Assembly (NCBI GenBank): GCA_047495785.1
Contig: JBLDXI010000003.1
Coordinates: 3,658,001-3,722,000, forward strand
Source of the DNA: Lepidodermella squamata
Lineage: Eukaryota; Gastrotricha
Length of the DNA: 64,000 nt
Reading direction: 5' to 3'
Part shown: in pieces, positions 33,532 to 45,284 of the stretch
Numbering within the stretch: position 1 is the stretch's first letter
Layout of the letters: every line of letters starts with the position of its first letter
Notes under the pieces: model-generated
What the model was told of the DNA's origin: nothing
Database searches by the model: none
What the model saw: the letters and a program-made list of their open reading frames with translations, nothing else
Translations under genes and position numbers: made by a program

Positions 33532-34849
33532 ATGTCTATGAAATTAATTCATAGTATCAGTCGAAGAGGGATAAGCTTCCTCTCAAGCGAGGCAAAAGAG
33601 TTCCTGAAGCGAGAAGTTGCGAAATTCGACCCTAGCATTCCAGTTCAAAAAGCGAAAACTCCCCCTGGATCATGGTACACAACCCCCGAATTTTACTATC
33701 TAGACCAACAGGCAATTATCCGGCCTAATTACTGCGCTGTAGAATCTCAACATTTAGTCGCGGAGAAGAACAGCTACGTCACGTCTTCATTCGCCGACGA
33801 GCAGTACCTTTTCACAAGGCCCGAGGCTGAGTCTGACGTGAAAGGCTTTTTCAACATTTGCCGGCACCACGGCGTTATCCTGGAATGGGGTGCTTGCGGC
33901 AAGAAGTCAGCCTTCGAATGTCCCTATCATGCTTGGACGTTCGACAACAAAGGAAATTTGATTAAAACAACAAAAATGCGAGGCATCGAATGCTTCCAGG
34001 CGAAAAGCTTCGGCCTTAACCCTGTCAGTGTTTTTACAGGGCGGTGGCCGATAATCTTCGCGAAACCAGGCGCTCATTTTACAACACCTGGCTCGTCCGA
34101 GGATAACATGAAGACGCTTTTCGAGCAATCTAGACAGTGTGAGAAGGAGTTGTTCTTCAAACAGGAACACATAACCTCGCCGCAGAATTACATCCATGTC
34201 AAGCGGAAGGTCTACCATGTTAAATGTAATTGGAAGATTTACATCGACAACTTCCTGGATGATAGCTACCACTTTCCTTACGTTCACAAAGCTACCCAGG
34301 CTAAAATCTGCGATCTCCCAACTTATCAGTAAGACTTAATTCGCTGATGGAAATAATGTGAAAATTATTAATGGTAATTTTTTCAGCACTATTATTCATA
34401 AGACATCGGAAAAAGCTGGCAATCACTACCTGTTCTCGGTCCAGTCTTGCAGCTACAAGCACAACAAAGCGGCTTCAGTTAAATTTTTTCACATCTATCC
34501 GAATGTAATGCTCCAGGTTTACAACGAAAAGCCTTGGTTGGATGTTTACTACATCATTCCCACGGGTCCGGAGACGATGACCCTCATCAGTGATTGGTTT
34601 GGGAAACGTGACTTTTTACAATCCGTGTCGAAAGAGGAGGCCGATAAGGCGATTCAGGCGAATTTCGAGTATGAAGACCAGGCTCAACGGGAGGATGTTG
34701 AAGTTTCAGAGATGCAGCAGATGGGCTTCAGAAGCAGTGGCGTACCCTTCGGTCGGTACGTGCCATCTGTCGAGGCTGGTATGTATTCATTTCACCAACG
34801 GCTCGTCTCCGAATACGCTGCATTCCTAAATTCGGAGCATAAAAACTGA
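33532..34849 (+). CDS. Rieske non-haem iron oxygenase, choline monooxygenase-like, copy 1
   Basis: Two exons (33532-34328, 34387-34849), 419 residues. The first 20 residues are basic and Ser-rich, compatible with mitochondrial import. The Rieske [2Fe-2S] centre is complete: CRHHG at about 111 and CPYHAWTF at about 131. The mononuclear iron site shows NWKIYIDNFLDDSYHFPYVH, with bridging Asp and both His in H-x4-H. These enzymes hydroxylate or demethylate amines; plant CMO turns choline into betaine aldehyde. Compared with the copy at 51738 it departs from consensus: LDDSYH for LDGGYH, and SEMQQMGF for CERVQEG. The substrate may therefore differ. No reductase partner is in the window. Confidence 0.9.
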
Positions 34850-35103
34850 ACATTGCGTTAACCATCAAATAACAGAAATCCCTTCGGAACTTGTTGATCC
34901 AAAGAAAAGTTGATCAATGATCTCGTTTTTTTATTCGCTTGCCTTGACCCATAAAGCAAAATTAAAATGGAAAAAAAATTGCTGTTTTTAATTTGAATAA
35001 ACTTAACGCCGGCTTCTATATATGGATCTGATTTTTTAAGGTATTAAACCTCGAAAATTTATCAGGCCCGAGGATGGGATTCTGGAATTAGTTCGAAAAT
35101 TCA

Positions 35104-35194
35104 AGATAATTATATAGTGATAATTACATAGATAATTATATAGTGATAATTATATAGATAATTATATAGTGATAATTATATAGATAATTATATA
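35104..35194 (+). repeat. tandem repeat, unit about 26 bp
   Basis: Near-perfect repeats of GATAATTATATAGT/GATAATTATATA alternate about seven half-units. Individual half-units are self-complementary, so the stretch could form hairpins. Confidence 0.85.
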
Positions 35195-35305
35195 GCGTTT
35201 TTTTACCTCAAAAATAGCGCGATCGCAGCTATGAATGCCTTGGATCGGGATTATTAATGAAGCAACAATATTATTTCTGAAATTTTCGAAGTCTTCCGAC
35301 TGATA

Positions 35306-35675
35306 CAGGGTGTCCCAGAAGTTGCGCAACATTTTTTTAAATTTTTTCAGGAAATACAATTAATTTTTATCAAATTAAACCTATCGAGAGAATATTGCAT
35401 CGTTTATCCGCGATTTAACCGAAGAAATTAATAATTCGCCGGAGAAAGCCCGGAAAACCCCGATGGTATCTGGTTCGGTAATTTTCGTTATTTTACTCAG
35501 TTGGACCAATTTTCTCCGGACTTTTTAATCCCAATAACAACTGACATGCTTGAATGCTATTCTAGTGATTTATTGCATTTTTTCTTGGCATGAAATGTGA
35601 CTTCGTCTCTCATTTTAGAGTTTCCGAACCCTTTCCGGCTATTTTCTTTGTTTGCGCTACTTATGGGACACGCTG
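35306..35675. mobile_element. mariner/Tc1-like non-autonomous element, repeat family A
   Basis: Starts CAGGGTGTCCCA and ends with its near-complement TGGGACACGCTG (11 of 12 positions pair). TA flanks both sides (GATA|CAGG and GCTG|TAGC), the target-site duplication of Tc1/mariner elements. At 370 bp it has no ORF. Its interior recurs at about 15227-15375 and 47085-47373. Confidence 0.75.
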
Positions 35676-36269
35676 TAGCAGATCAAGTCGAAATCCTGAT
35701 TTGCATTCTCATTTCCGGCTCATTTGAAAATACATAAAGGAGTTTACAACAAACACCCGAAATTTAGGGTTTCAGCAGTAAATTTGAGGCTTTGGCCCCA
35801 TATATTTCCCGATTTGGGTTTCAAGTTTAAAGTCGTCCATCATATCTCAATCTTTTTATTGCCAAGCGTATTTCAGGCCTTATTTCAAGTTTTCCATTTT
35901 CAATTTTAACATTAAGAACAAAATGATCCAGAAAAATCAAGAAAAAACGTAGACATAAGAAAGAAGACAGGATACAGCAAAGATAAGTATGTAGCAATCA
36001 TCAGCTACCACGAGAAAATTTAAAATAGGATACATATCTAACAACAACTGATAAAACAGTCCACATTAATAATCAGCAATCAGCCGAACCAGTCAAGCCT
36101 TTCAATCGACACGCATGGCTGGCTTGACCTCGGCAATTTCTATTCAGAAAAAAACCGCGCATAACTCATAATTTCATGAACTACCCCGTTTTTATATCAC
36201 TCTTATTTAATTTAAAATTCTAATTTTTTACTGCGGTCTGTTTTGAGGTCCGAAAAATTCGTCATTTTG

Positions 36270-36720
36270 AACAGGCTTCGAGCGAGATAGAGACATAATC
36301 CCATTCGATGATGACATAGACCTGATGAATTTCTATAAATGCCGATGAGCACGCTATACACACGCGTGAAAGGCAACCGAACGGAGGAGAATCAGATCAA
36401 AGGTGTGAATGGCAAAATTAATCGCTTTATGACAGGACAGACATCTCTTATCAAATATTTCTTGCCTGAGTTTTTGGTTTGAATATTTTCTCGAAAACCT
36501 TGGCATCAATTGGCCAATAACGAAGTGAAAATGATGGACGGACACTAGCAGAAACAATAGAGAGCCGAAAAGGTGCCGTTTTCCAAAGAGACATCAACAA
36601 CGAAATATCTCATATTTCCATTCACGAATGGAAAACAAAATTATGCACTAGCAATATGAAGCAGTCAAGTCAATTCTCGCCACACTCTCCACTACTGCAA
36701 TTGCGATATGAATTTTTATA
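36270..36720 (+). pseudogene. LicD/fukutin-like relic on the plus strand
   Basis: A 3' splice-like CAG precedes codons for GFERDRDIIPFDDDIDLM (36279-36335), clearly the LicD metal-site segment GFKREKDLIAFDHDIDLL of the intact genes. A stop follows soon after. At about 36600-36665 comes EISHISIHEWKTKLC, matching the later ASITIREWETRF segment. No continuous frame joins them, and the orientation is opposite to the intact copies. Confidence 0.65.
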
Positions 36721-37149
36721 TAGAAAATAGAAAGCCACAAGGGTTTATCTAGCCGCATCCTTAACCATAACCCTTAAAACCCTTAAAATTGGCTACCACC
36801 CACCAAATATCAAGCTTTTTACGATTTTTGAGATGTCACCTTGAGCCCAAAAGAGCAGCTAAAAACCGAAATTTGGGGAAGCTAGATAAACCCTTGCAAA
36901 GCCAAATCTAATGTTTAAGTTCTAAGTTCTAAAAGAGTTCCAGCGAGAGTTTTATGAAGACATTTTTGTACGACCTCTTTTCGGTCCAAAACTGAACATT
37001 TTTAACAGGCCTCAAGCAGTTAAAAATAACCTAACCCTTTTGAACCGGTATAGTGAAGATAAATTTCGCAAACGAAAAAACAAGAATATGCAACAAAAAC
37101 ATCGAAATCCAGTCGATTATTTAGGCTAAGATCAATTAAACCTCAAATA

Positions 37150-38018
37150 CTATTCACGGCGCAAAAATAATCCAGTTTCATAGCTATAGATATGGAGGCA
37201 ATTTTCTGACGAGCTAGCGCTGTGGCCTTGTTGGTGTCCGGCGGAAACCTTCACCTCAGTTCTCCAAGATTTGCCGAAATTCTCGACAAGGTATTCATTC
37301 CAAAATTCTGGCGAATAATAGTGGATAATAGCATTTGAGGCACCTTTCAACTTCACAGATTCCAACGTCAGCTTGGTATGATCCTGAAATAAGTATATTA
37401 TAAAGCAATTCGAATATGAAAAATTCAAGTAAAATTACGTCAAATCGGTCATCTACCCAGAACCTCGCGAAGGGCCACTGTAGAAATCTGGTCTTCCATT
37501 CGTGAATTCTTATGGAAACGATTTTTTTGCGGCGGTCTCTGGTGACTGTCATGGCCCAAGTTTTCAGTCTGCCCATCCAGTCTACGATTTTGACCCTCCT
37601 TTGATCGTCATAATTTCGATTTACTGCGCCTTTCTCAAAAGTCTCAGTCAGTTGTTTAAATTTCGATGCGGTGACCAACAAGTCGATTTCGTGGTCAAAG
37701 GCAATCAAATCCTTCTCCCGCTTGAATCCTGTGCAAAATTTTCGAATTAGTGAAACTCAGTTTTTCGAAAAGTTCAATCTTACCCAATAGAGTTCCGTAT
37801 GCGGGCACGAGTTTAATATCGAAATATTTCAAAACGTTGCGTTGAAGACGACGGAGAAAATGGCCTTGCTTCGTTCGCTTCAGGCGAGGCAAATATAGGC
37901 AGGCCAGATGTGGCGCAGGATTGTCAAGGCCTTGCTTCTTCCACTCTTTATCGTATTTCTTCCGTTTGCTACTAACATTTCCAGAATGGTAACTATCCGA
38001 GTTGTTCGCGTTGGCCAT
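37150..38018 (-). CDS. LicD/fukutin-like nucleotidyltransferase-fold protein, copy A
   Basis: Three exons (38018-37784, 37728-37439, 37383-37150), 252 residues from the ATG conserved in all three copies. In-frame ATGs upstream could extend it to 38075. The LicD core is visible: YFDIKLVPAYGTLLG, then GFKREKDLIAFDHEIDLLV, then a strand-rich region ending in PFARFWVDDRFD. Fukutin/LicD proteins transfer phospho-sugar alcohols or phosphocholine onto glycans. The metal motif reads DHEID where copies B and C have DHDID, so the first acidic site is changed. Fukutins usually have a Golgi anchor; no membrane helix is seen here. An upstream exon could supply one. Confidence 0.8.
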
Positions 38019-39091
38019 CACGAAAATATGATCGATTTTAAGGACTGAACAACCTATCATGAAAAAAGCATACACGAATAATTGAATATTTCTGTATATA
38101 TGTAAAATGTAACCGGCCTATTTTAAAATGCAATTCAAAGTCTATCTATCGGATAGGTTCAGCTCGTGCTAAAAGAAGTTAAATTGAACAATCCTACGCG
38201 AGTAAAATTGTTGTCTCGCCTCCATTTTGCCCGCGCAGGCGGTGGTGACAGAATTTAATAAACAGAATTTAAATTATAAACAAATATCGAATAGCAATAA
38301 CTGCGGAAGTTGTATCGAATTTCTTGAATTTTATGTTGTTGGTAAAATCTGACCGTCGGCCACTAATAGGGCACAAGCTGGATACAATAGAATTTGATAC
38401 TAAGCTGGTTTTTCATAATTTTCTTGGAGCGTTTTGGCTATAAGGCGCCGCCTTTTGGCAACAGCTTGACTCCGTCTGGTGGATAAGAAATCGTATATCG
38501 CGCGGTGCCAAAGCTGCCACTTTACTGATTGTAACCTGAGAATTTGAGTTGTTAAAATCGCGATCATGGATAACTTCGAGTTCTCAAGTTACACGCCGTG
38601 CTGTCATTCAAAGTTGATGCAAATTAGAATAACGCACTCGACATTTTGTGCCAACTTCCCTAGGTCTATACTAACGACCAGATTAATTTGAAAACTGAAT
38701 TATATTATATATAAAATTCATAAAAAACCAAAGTAATTTCCGCTGAAAAAATCAAGGAAAAAATGGCTGAATAGTTCAAGCACGCCAAGCATGGAAAAAT
38801 ACCTGCGTGATTTCAGATTAGCCTTGGCATCATAAATTATTTTGATGAATGCTGTTTTGGAGTTGAAACAAGAGGACCTTTAGTGAAATGACTTCAAGCG
38901 GCAATGTCAAAGAATTTCATTTTCAGAGCTTTCAATTTTCAAGTATACTAAAAAGGCGCCAGTTCTCAGCTCAAAATTAAAAAAAAAATTAATTCAAGAG
39001 GCCTCAGATGAAATTGTGCCTTCTATTTTCGATCGCCTTGCCACGGCGGTTTGAGTCTTTAGTCTTCCATCATATCTCAATTTTTTGCACT

Positions 39092-39770
39092 ATTCCGGCC
39101 CGCTCGTGTTCCCCCGCGCGCGCGCTCCTATTGGTTGGCGCGTTTTACGCTTGAATTTATTACGCAAGATATAATGGCGCGCAGCAAAATCTCAATGTAC
39201 AAGTCCGAAATTCAGAATAACAGGGCACTATAAGTGTTGATATGCGTGGAATAAAAAGGCGAAATTTTCGTTTTTCGCTTTTTCTCAAGTAGAATCAGAA
39301 ATTGAAAAGAATTTTCCCAGATTTCAGCATGACGCCCCGCGGCTATTTTTGGCCGCAATGTCTTGTAGTTTAATTTTTCATAAAAAAGCGTGTTCTTCGG
39401 AAAAAATCAATCGCATTTTTTATTTTAAATCAATATTTTATTATTGATTTTTATTTTAAATGCTTACAGCCGGTATTTTTTGATACGAACTGAAAAGTTG
39501 GAGAGTCATCAAATAAGGGCGTGTGGGCCGCCAAGATGCAGTCAAGTTATTGTCGATTATAAACAATACAGCCCGATGTTCAAGCATTGCATTTTTCTTG
39601 TTGTTTGAAAAGCATGCAGCATGCAACTTGCTCGAGTTATAAGTTATAGAACGGGCGCGCTCAAGGTGCGATCAAGTGCGCGAGCGGGTGAGGCTATAAT
39701 TAACTAGAATTGTTGCGCAAAGAGCCACAACCAATAGGAGGGCGCCGAGGAATCACCGGCGGACCGGAAA
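39092..39770. repeat. imperfect inverted repeat spanning 0.7 kb
   Basis: Left arm CTCCTATTGGTTG with GC-rich flank (TTCCGGCCCGC...CGCGCG) is mirrored at the right by CAACCAATAGGAG and GCGGACCGGAAAAT. Arms of about 50 bp at roughly 70-75% identity by eye. The inside is AT-rich and non-coding. Possibly an old fold-back element. Confidence 0.55.
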
Positions 39771-39819
39771 ATGTGTCAATTTTGTTATTGTCATGCCTGA
39801 TCACGTACGCCTATTCTAC

Positions 39820-39970
39820 GCCATGAGCGGTTAGTTGCGAACTAAAAATCAGCTTTGTAGAGCCGTTATCGATTCCGATTATCGATTTTACAAATCAGTT
39901 TCGTGATTGAAAATATTTCACATACCACAATGCTGATGGTACTAGGTCGCTGAAATAATCAAATTTAATT
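39820..39970 (+). repeat. dispersed repeat family B, copy 2
   Basis: GAGCCGTTATCGATTCCGATTATCGATTTTACAAATCAGT and the GGTACTAGGTCGCTGAAAT tail match the family B text seen near 49005 and 57780. Confidence 0.65.
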
Positions 39971-40125
39971 TCGCCGATATCAAAACCGTTTATGAGCAAA
40001 ATCAATGCGAAAATGCCGAGCATTTCAAGTTCTTCATTTTTATTTTTCAGCAGTAAACGGTATTTAGTTACCGGGCGGACATCAACCTGGATAGGAAACT
40101 ACATTTCAATTGCAATCGCGTAATA

Positions 40126-41003
40126 CTATTCACGGCGCAAAAATAATCCGGTTTTATAGCTATAAACATAGAGGCAATTTTCCGAAGAGCTAACGCTGTG
40201 ATCTTGCGAAAACCCGGCCGTAACCTTCACCTCGGTTCTCCAAGAATTGCCGAAATTCTCGACAAGGTACTCGTTCCAAAAGCCTGGCGAATAATAGATA
40301 AGCATCCGATTTGAGTCACTTTTAAGATGGACGGATTCCATCGTCAGCTTAGTATGATCCTAAAACACCATTTTATAACGCAAATCGAATATAAAAAGTC
40401 AAGTAAAATTACGTCAAATCGCTCGTCTACCCAGAACCTTGCGAATGGCCATTGCAAAATTCCGGTTTCCCATTCGCGTATTGTTATGGAAGCAATTTTG
40501 TTGCTGCCGTCCCTCGTGACTGTCATGACCCAAGTTCTCCGTTTCCCCTTCGAATCTTTGAGTTTGACCCTCCGCTGGTTGTCAAAATTTCGTATTTTTT
40601 CGCCTTTCTCAAAATTCTCTGCCATTTTTCTAAATTTTGATGCGGTGACCAACAGGTCGATATCGTGGTCAAAGGCAATTAAATCCTTCTCCCGCTTGAA
40701 TCCTGTAAAAAAAATTAGAATTAGAATTAGTGATTCAATTCCTCGAACATTTTCGGCAGTGTTACCCAATAGAGTTCCGTATGCTGGCACAAGTTTAATA
40801 TCGAAATATTCCAAAAAATCGCGCTGCAAGCGAAGAAGAAACTGGGCTTGCTTCCTTCGCTTCTCATAAGGTAAATATATGCAGGACAGATGTGGTGCGG
40901 GACTATTGCTCAGGCCTTGTTTCTCCCACCCACTACCATAGCTCCTCTTTTGGAAACTAATGTTTCCGGAATGGTAATTATCCGAATTATCCGCGTTGGC
41001 CAT
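40126..41003 (-). CDS. LicD/fukutin-like protein, copy B
   Basis: Three exons (41003-40766, 40702-40413, 40359-40126), 253 residues, with exon lengths nearly identical to copies A and C. Motifs are YFDIKLVPAYGTLLG and REKDLIAFDHDIDLLV, the latter with an intact acidic DHDID, then KTWVMTVTRDGS and SPGFWNEYLVENFGNSWRTEV. It starts MANADNSDNYHSGN, conserved with the other copies, which supports this start. The function is as for copy A, and the acceptor is unknown. Confidence 0.82.
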
Positions 41004-42289
41004 TGCGTCGCATTTCAACAACTTAACAACCTAGCATATTAGGAAAATTATTCGTGATTGTAGTTATTTCAAATTAAACCAGCCTATAACCGGCCTTCTA
41101 CTTGTCTTTGGGATAAGTCACCGTGTTGTGCCCTAAAGAATAGTAGTAGATAGTGTGTGCGCGCAAGGTCAAACTTATTATTACCTCCAATCGGTCGAAA
41201 TTACAGCCGCGCGCCCTAAATAAAATTCAGGAAATTGTCTTTTCGAAAAGAACAGCCCTAAATAAACCCAGCTCTACAGTAATTGCCTAAATATAGCAAC
41301 AATTGTAACAATAGGTAGGGAAAAACCTGTGTGATTTCCGTTTTATTTTTGCACATCAGTTGAAAATTAAAATCTACCGTTTCATTGAGCCCGAAATGAG
41401 CAGCCAACAAATTTAATGAGAATTTTAATTGATGAATGATGTTTTGGACTTGAAACAAGACGGCCTATTGAAACGACTTTCTTGTGAATTGAAACGAGAA
41501 TGTTATTCAGCGCTTTTAGGTTTAGTAAAAGGGCACTAGTTAAATGAATTCCTTGGTCCCGATACCACCAGTACCGATCAAAATATTAAAAAGCCATAAG
41601 CCGAAATTGCGAGTAATCTGAAATACATTTTAGCGCCGGGACACTCAAATATAAAGCTGCGGATTCAAGTTTAGCGAGATTTAGAGCCAACTTCAAATGG
41701 CCAATTTTTTCAGCTTGGCTATTGGCTCCGTCGACCGCAGAACAGGCAAATTATTGCAGGTAAAAATTATGTCATCATGTCGAGGTTTTTCCGCCGATAT
41801 CATAGCCGATTATGAGCAATTTAACGCGAAATAAGCCGAGTATTTCACGTTCTCAATGTTTATTTTCAACAGTAAGCCGTGTTTCGATGACATTTCTTAT
41901 TCCTTCCATTGAATAGGAATAAATGATCCAGAAATATCATGTTCGCACTTGAACGAAATACAAGACAGTTAGAACGAAATACAAGAACGAAAGGATATAA
42001 CAATCAGATATCATGAGAAAATGTAAAATAGTCAGTCGACATTAATAACCAGCCGAATCAACCAAGCGTGAAGCGCCTTTCATTCGACGCGCGTGGCTGG
42101 CTTGAAAGCGGCTTATAACCTCGGCAATGTCTTCAGAGATACTGCGCATATTTCAAAAATTACCGTTCTCTTATCATTAATACTCATTATAATTTATATA
42201 AATCTGTGAGACTGCGCCGAGAGCGCCTCTGTTTCTGGCAACCAAAAATGCCAAGCTATAAGAAATGAAAACAGCAGTTTCTCAGTCGA
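41004..42289. other. spacer upstream of LicD copy B
   Basis: No gene seen. A CTAG/GTTGTT acceptor-like motif precedes the copy B start at about 41028-41040. The text near 41630-41900 resembles diverged family B repeat. Otherwise AT-rich. Confidence 0.45.
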
Positions 42290-43075
42290 CTGCAGCGAGA
42301 ATTATCGGACATTTTGATGTCAAACTGGGACCATCACGCTCGGGGCCAAAATACTCGACATCTCGAACAGACGAGACAGAGATATCATTCCGTTCGATGA
42401 CGATATCATTTTTCATATCATTTACCTGAATTTTGGAATGAATACAAGATTCTAGAAAGTCGAAATCAAAGGCACCGTCTGAAAAACGAAGACGGGGCTT
42501 ATAGAAAGGATGTGGTATTAAGGACTCATGCAAAATAATTAATAACCACCTGTATACAACAAAAATTGTTAAATGTAAATACCCGTGTCTTTAGGCAATC
42601 TGATACTTAGTATTGGACGGAACATTGATTTTTCAATAAACTACTACCACATCGAAATTTCTCATACATCTATGCACGAATGGGAGACGAAATGCGAGAG
42701 AGATATAATTCCTTTCGACGACGATATGTCACATATCATCTACCCGAATTCTGGAAGGAGTACATGTGTCAAGAAAGTCGAAGTGAAAGGAGCCGTCCGA
42801 AAACAGAAGACGCGGGCGGTGACAGAAACAACACGCGGTACCGCTATCACAACAAAATTTCTCACATTTCCATTCACGAATGGGAAACAAAATCTCACCT
42901 GAATTTTGGAATGAATACAAGAGACAAGAGAGTCAAAACCAAAGGTACTGTCCGAAAAGAGAAGACGCGGCTTATAGAAAGGACGTGGTATACTTCTATC
43001 ACATCGAAATTTCTCATATATTTGTTCACGAATGGGAGACGAAATTTTGCAATAGCAATGTGAAGCAGTCTAGTC
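42290..43075 (+). pseudogene. rearranged tandem LicD-like relics
   Basis: On the plus strand, against the intact genes, pieces of LicD sequence recur in the wrong order. FDVKLG-like and RDIIPFDDD-like text lies near 42320-42410. A module starting PEFWNEY, which belongs to the last exon of intact genes, is joined directly to VKxKGTVRKxKTR and HEWETK, which belong to exon 2. It occurs at about 42424, 42740 and 42898, the starts being multiples of about 158 bp apart. Short ORFs cover parts but no complete LicD domain exists. It appears to be duplicated, shuffled debris of an inverted copy. Confidence 0.6.
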
Positions 43076-43329
43076 GATTCCCGCCATACTTTTCTGTACT
43101 CAATCATTATCCTGCCATCCCCAACCAACCCTCTGCCCATCAATAACATGTGGATACCGTAAGCCATATTTCGAGATTTTAGGCTCATTATTTTGAGATT
43201 ATTATAGCCACATCCAATTTTCTAAGTTCTAAGGTCTAAAAGTAAGAGTTCTTGCCACAATTTCAAGAACATTCTGACACCAAATTAGAGTCACCGCGTG
43301 GAACCCTGGGACGTGGGTCCAAGACATGC

Positions 43330-43460
43330 CATTCTTCACTGGATTTAGGCGGGAGAAAGACATCATTCCGTTTGACAAAGAATCAGAGTTCGGAATAAGT
43401 ATCTTGACGATGAGTTTCGCAAAAATTAAAATTGGCGAAATGAACTTCACAATGCATGTC
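43330..43460 (+). pseudogene. LicD-like exon 2 fragment, inverted
   Basis: Codons for FFTGFRREKDIIPFDK (43331-43380) match the start of LicD exon 2, and a further short segment follows without homology. It lies 30 bp from the 3' end of copy C on the opposite strand. Confidence 0.6.
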
Positions 43461-43489
43461 ACGAATTTAGGCTCAATAACATCCACATA

Positions 43490-44356
43490 CTATTCACGGC
43501 GCAAAAATAATCCAGTTTCATAGCTATAGATATGGAGGCAATTTTCTGACGAGCTGGCGCTGTGGCCTTGCTGGTGTCCGGCGGAAACCTTCACCTCAGT
43601 TCTCCAAGATTTGCCGAAATTCTCGACAAGGTACTCATTCCAAAATTCAGGCGAATAATAGATGAGATATCGATTGAATTCAACTTTAAGCTTCACGGCT
43701 TCCTTCGTCAGCTTGGTATGATCCTATGAAGAAACATTTTATAACGAAATCCGAATATAAAAATTAAAGTAAAATTACGTCAAATCGATCATCCAACCAG
43801 AACCTTGCGAATGGCCAGTGCAGAAATCTGGTTTCCCATTCGCGAATTGTTATGGAAGCAATTTTTTTGCGGCGGTCTCTTGTGATTGTCATGACCCAAG
43901 TTTTCAGTTTACCGTTCCGGTCTTTGATTTTGATCCTCCTCTGATCGTCACGTTTTTGATTTACCACGCCTTGCTCAAAAGCCTCTGTCAGTTTTTCAAA
44001 TTTCGATGGCGTGACAAACAAGTCAATATCGTGGTCAAAGGCAATTAAATCCATCTCCCGCTTGAATCCTGCACAAAAATGTCGAGTCAGTAACTGAAGT
44101 TTTCGAATAGTTCAGCCTTACCCAAAAGAGTTCCGTATGCTGGCACAAGTTTAATATCGAAATAGCCCAAAAAATCGCGCTGCAAACGGAGTAGAAACTG
44201 GACTTGCTGCCTTCGCTTCCGGTGAGGCAAATATAGGCAGGACAGATGTGGAGCAGGTTTGTCCAGGCCTTGCTTCTTCCACTCTTTATCATAGTGGATC
44301 CTTTTGACACCTGTGTTTCCAGAATGGTAATTATCCGAGTTGTCTGCGTAAGCCAT
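43490..44356 (-). CDS. LicD/fukutin-like protein, copy C
   Basis: Three exons (44356-44122, 44068-43779, 43723-43490), 252 residues. Same plan as copies A and B: YFDIKLVPAYGTLLG, then DLIAFDHDIDLFV, then KTWVMTITRDRRKKIASITI, then SPEFWNEYLVENFGKSWRTEV. The last exon is almost identical in DNA to that of copy A (through GHQQGHSASSSENCL), while other parts differ more. This suggests recent gene conversion or a recent duplication. Start MAYADNSDNYHSGN is conserved with the other copies. Confidence 0.82.
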
Positions 44357-45284
44357 CTCGATGTTGTGTAATTGATATCATAAAAATGTAAAACACTGAA
44401 CTACCTAGCATGCGAACAATAATCGTGAGTATGATTGAATAAATATTTTGGGATGTGTAGGTACAATTGAACAGGCTTACAATCGTTCACTTCGCGCAAT
44501 AATTTGAGTTAAATCAGCAGAATTTTGCGTGCGAGCTGGGTCAAGCTTCAATCGGTCGAAATTATATAGCCGCGCGCGCTAAGGTCAAATGGGTACTATC
44601 TAATAATGTGCCGTTTTCCCCGCCAATAAATCAAAATTCAGAAAATTCTCAACCGAATAGTAATAGCTCTTCGCCGTTCTCATAAGTCTCTACCAAAATC
44701 CATGGTGTTTTGGATAATAGTTGAAAATTAAAATTTGTAAATATATTTCATTAATGTGTAGCCCGAAATGCGCCGCGTTGGCATCAGCGATTTTATTGAT
44801 GAATGCTGTTTTAGAGTTATGAAATAAGACGGCCTATTGAAATGAATCCAAGCGATGACGAACAAGCGTTCCATTCAGAGCTTTCAAGTTTATCAACAGG
44901 GTGCTCGTTTCAAGTTATCAAATACATGATGAATGAGTTAACGAAGCCAAGCCATAGTTAAATGAATATACGATATTGCCCCGGCTTAGTTATATTAAGG
45001 TGGATTCAATGACTTCCATGAAAACTGCATCAATGATGAACGAATGGAAGGGTGCATTCGAGTCATCCATTGTTGTGATGGTATAAATTACGCCTTTCAC
45101 CCCTGCGGGTTTAGGGTTTAAGTCAACGAATACCCATCTCACGGCCGCGCTGAAAGCTTATTTTGGGGCCTGTCAGCCATTGTTGGCGCGACATTCACTT
45201 TCAAAATGACCCATAACATCGCCTTTCATTCGCTTATTGCCTTGCCACGGGGAAAAATGGAACAAGAAAATTGGGCACGGCGCT

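Larger units (their letters stand above)
34850..36250. other. intergenic region with satellite and transposon relic
   Basis: After the Rieske gene come a short tandem repeat (35104-35194) and a mariner-like non-autonomous element (35306-35675). Nothing else recognised. Confidence 0.55.
38019..40125. other. spacer between LicD copies A and B, with repeats
   Basis: Contains an imperfect long inverted repeat (arms at 39092-39150 and 39724-39770) and a copy of repeat family B (about 39820-39970). No coding sequence recognised. Confidence 0.5.
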
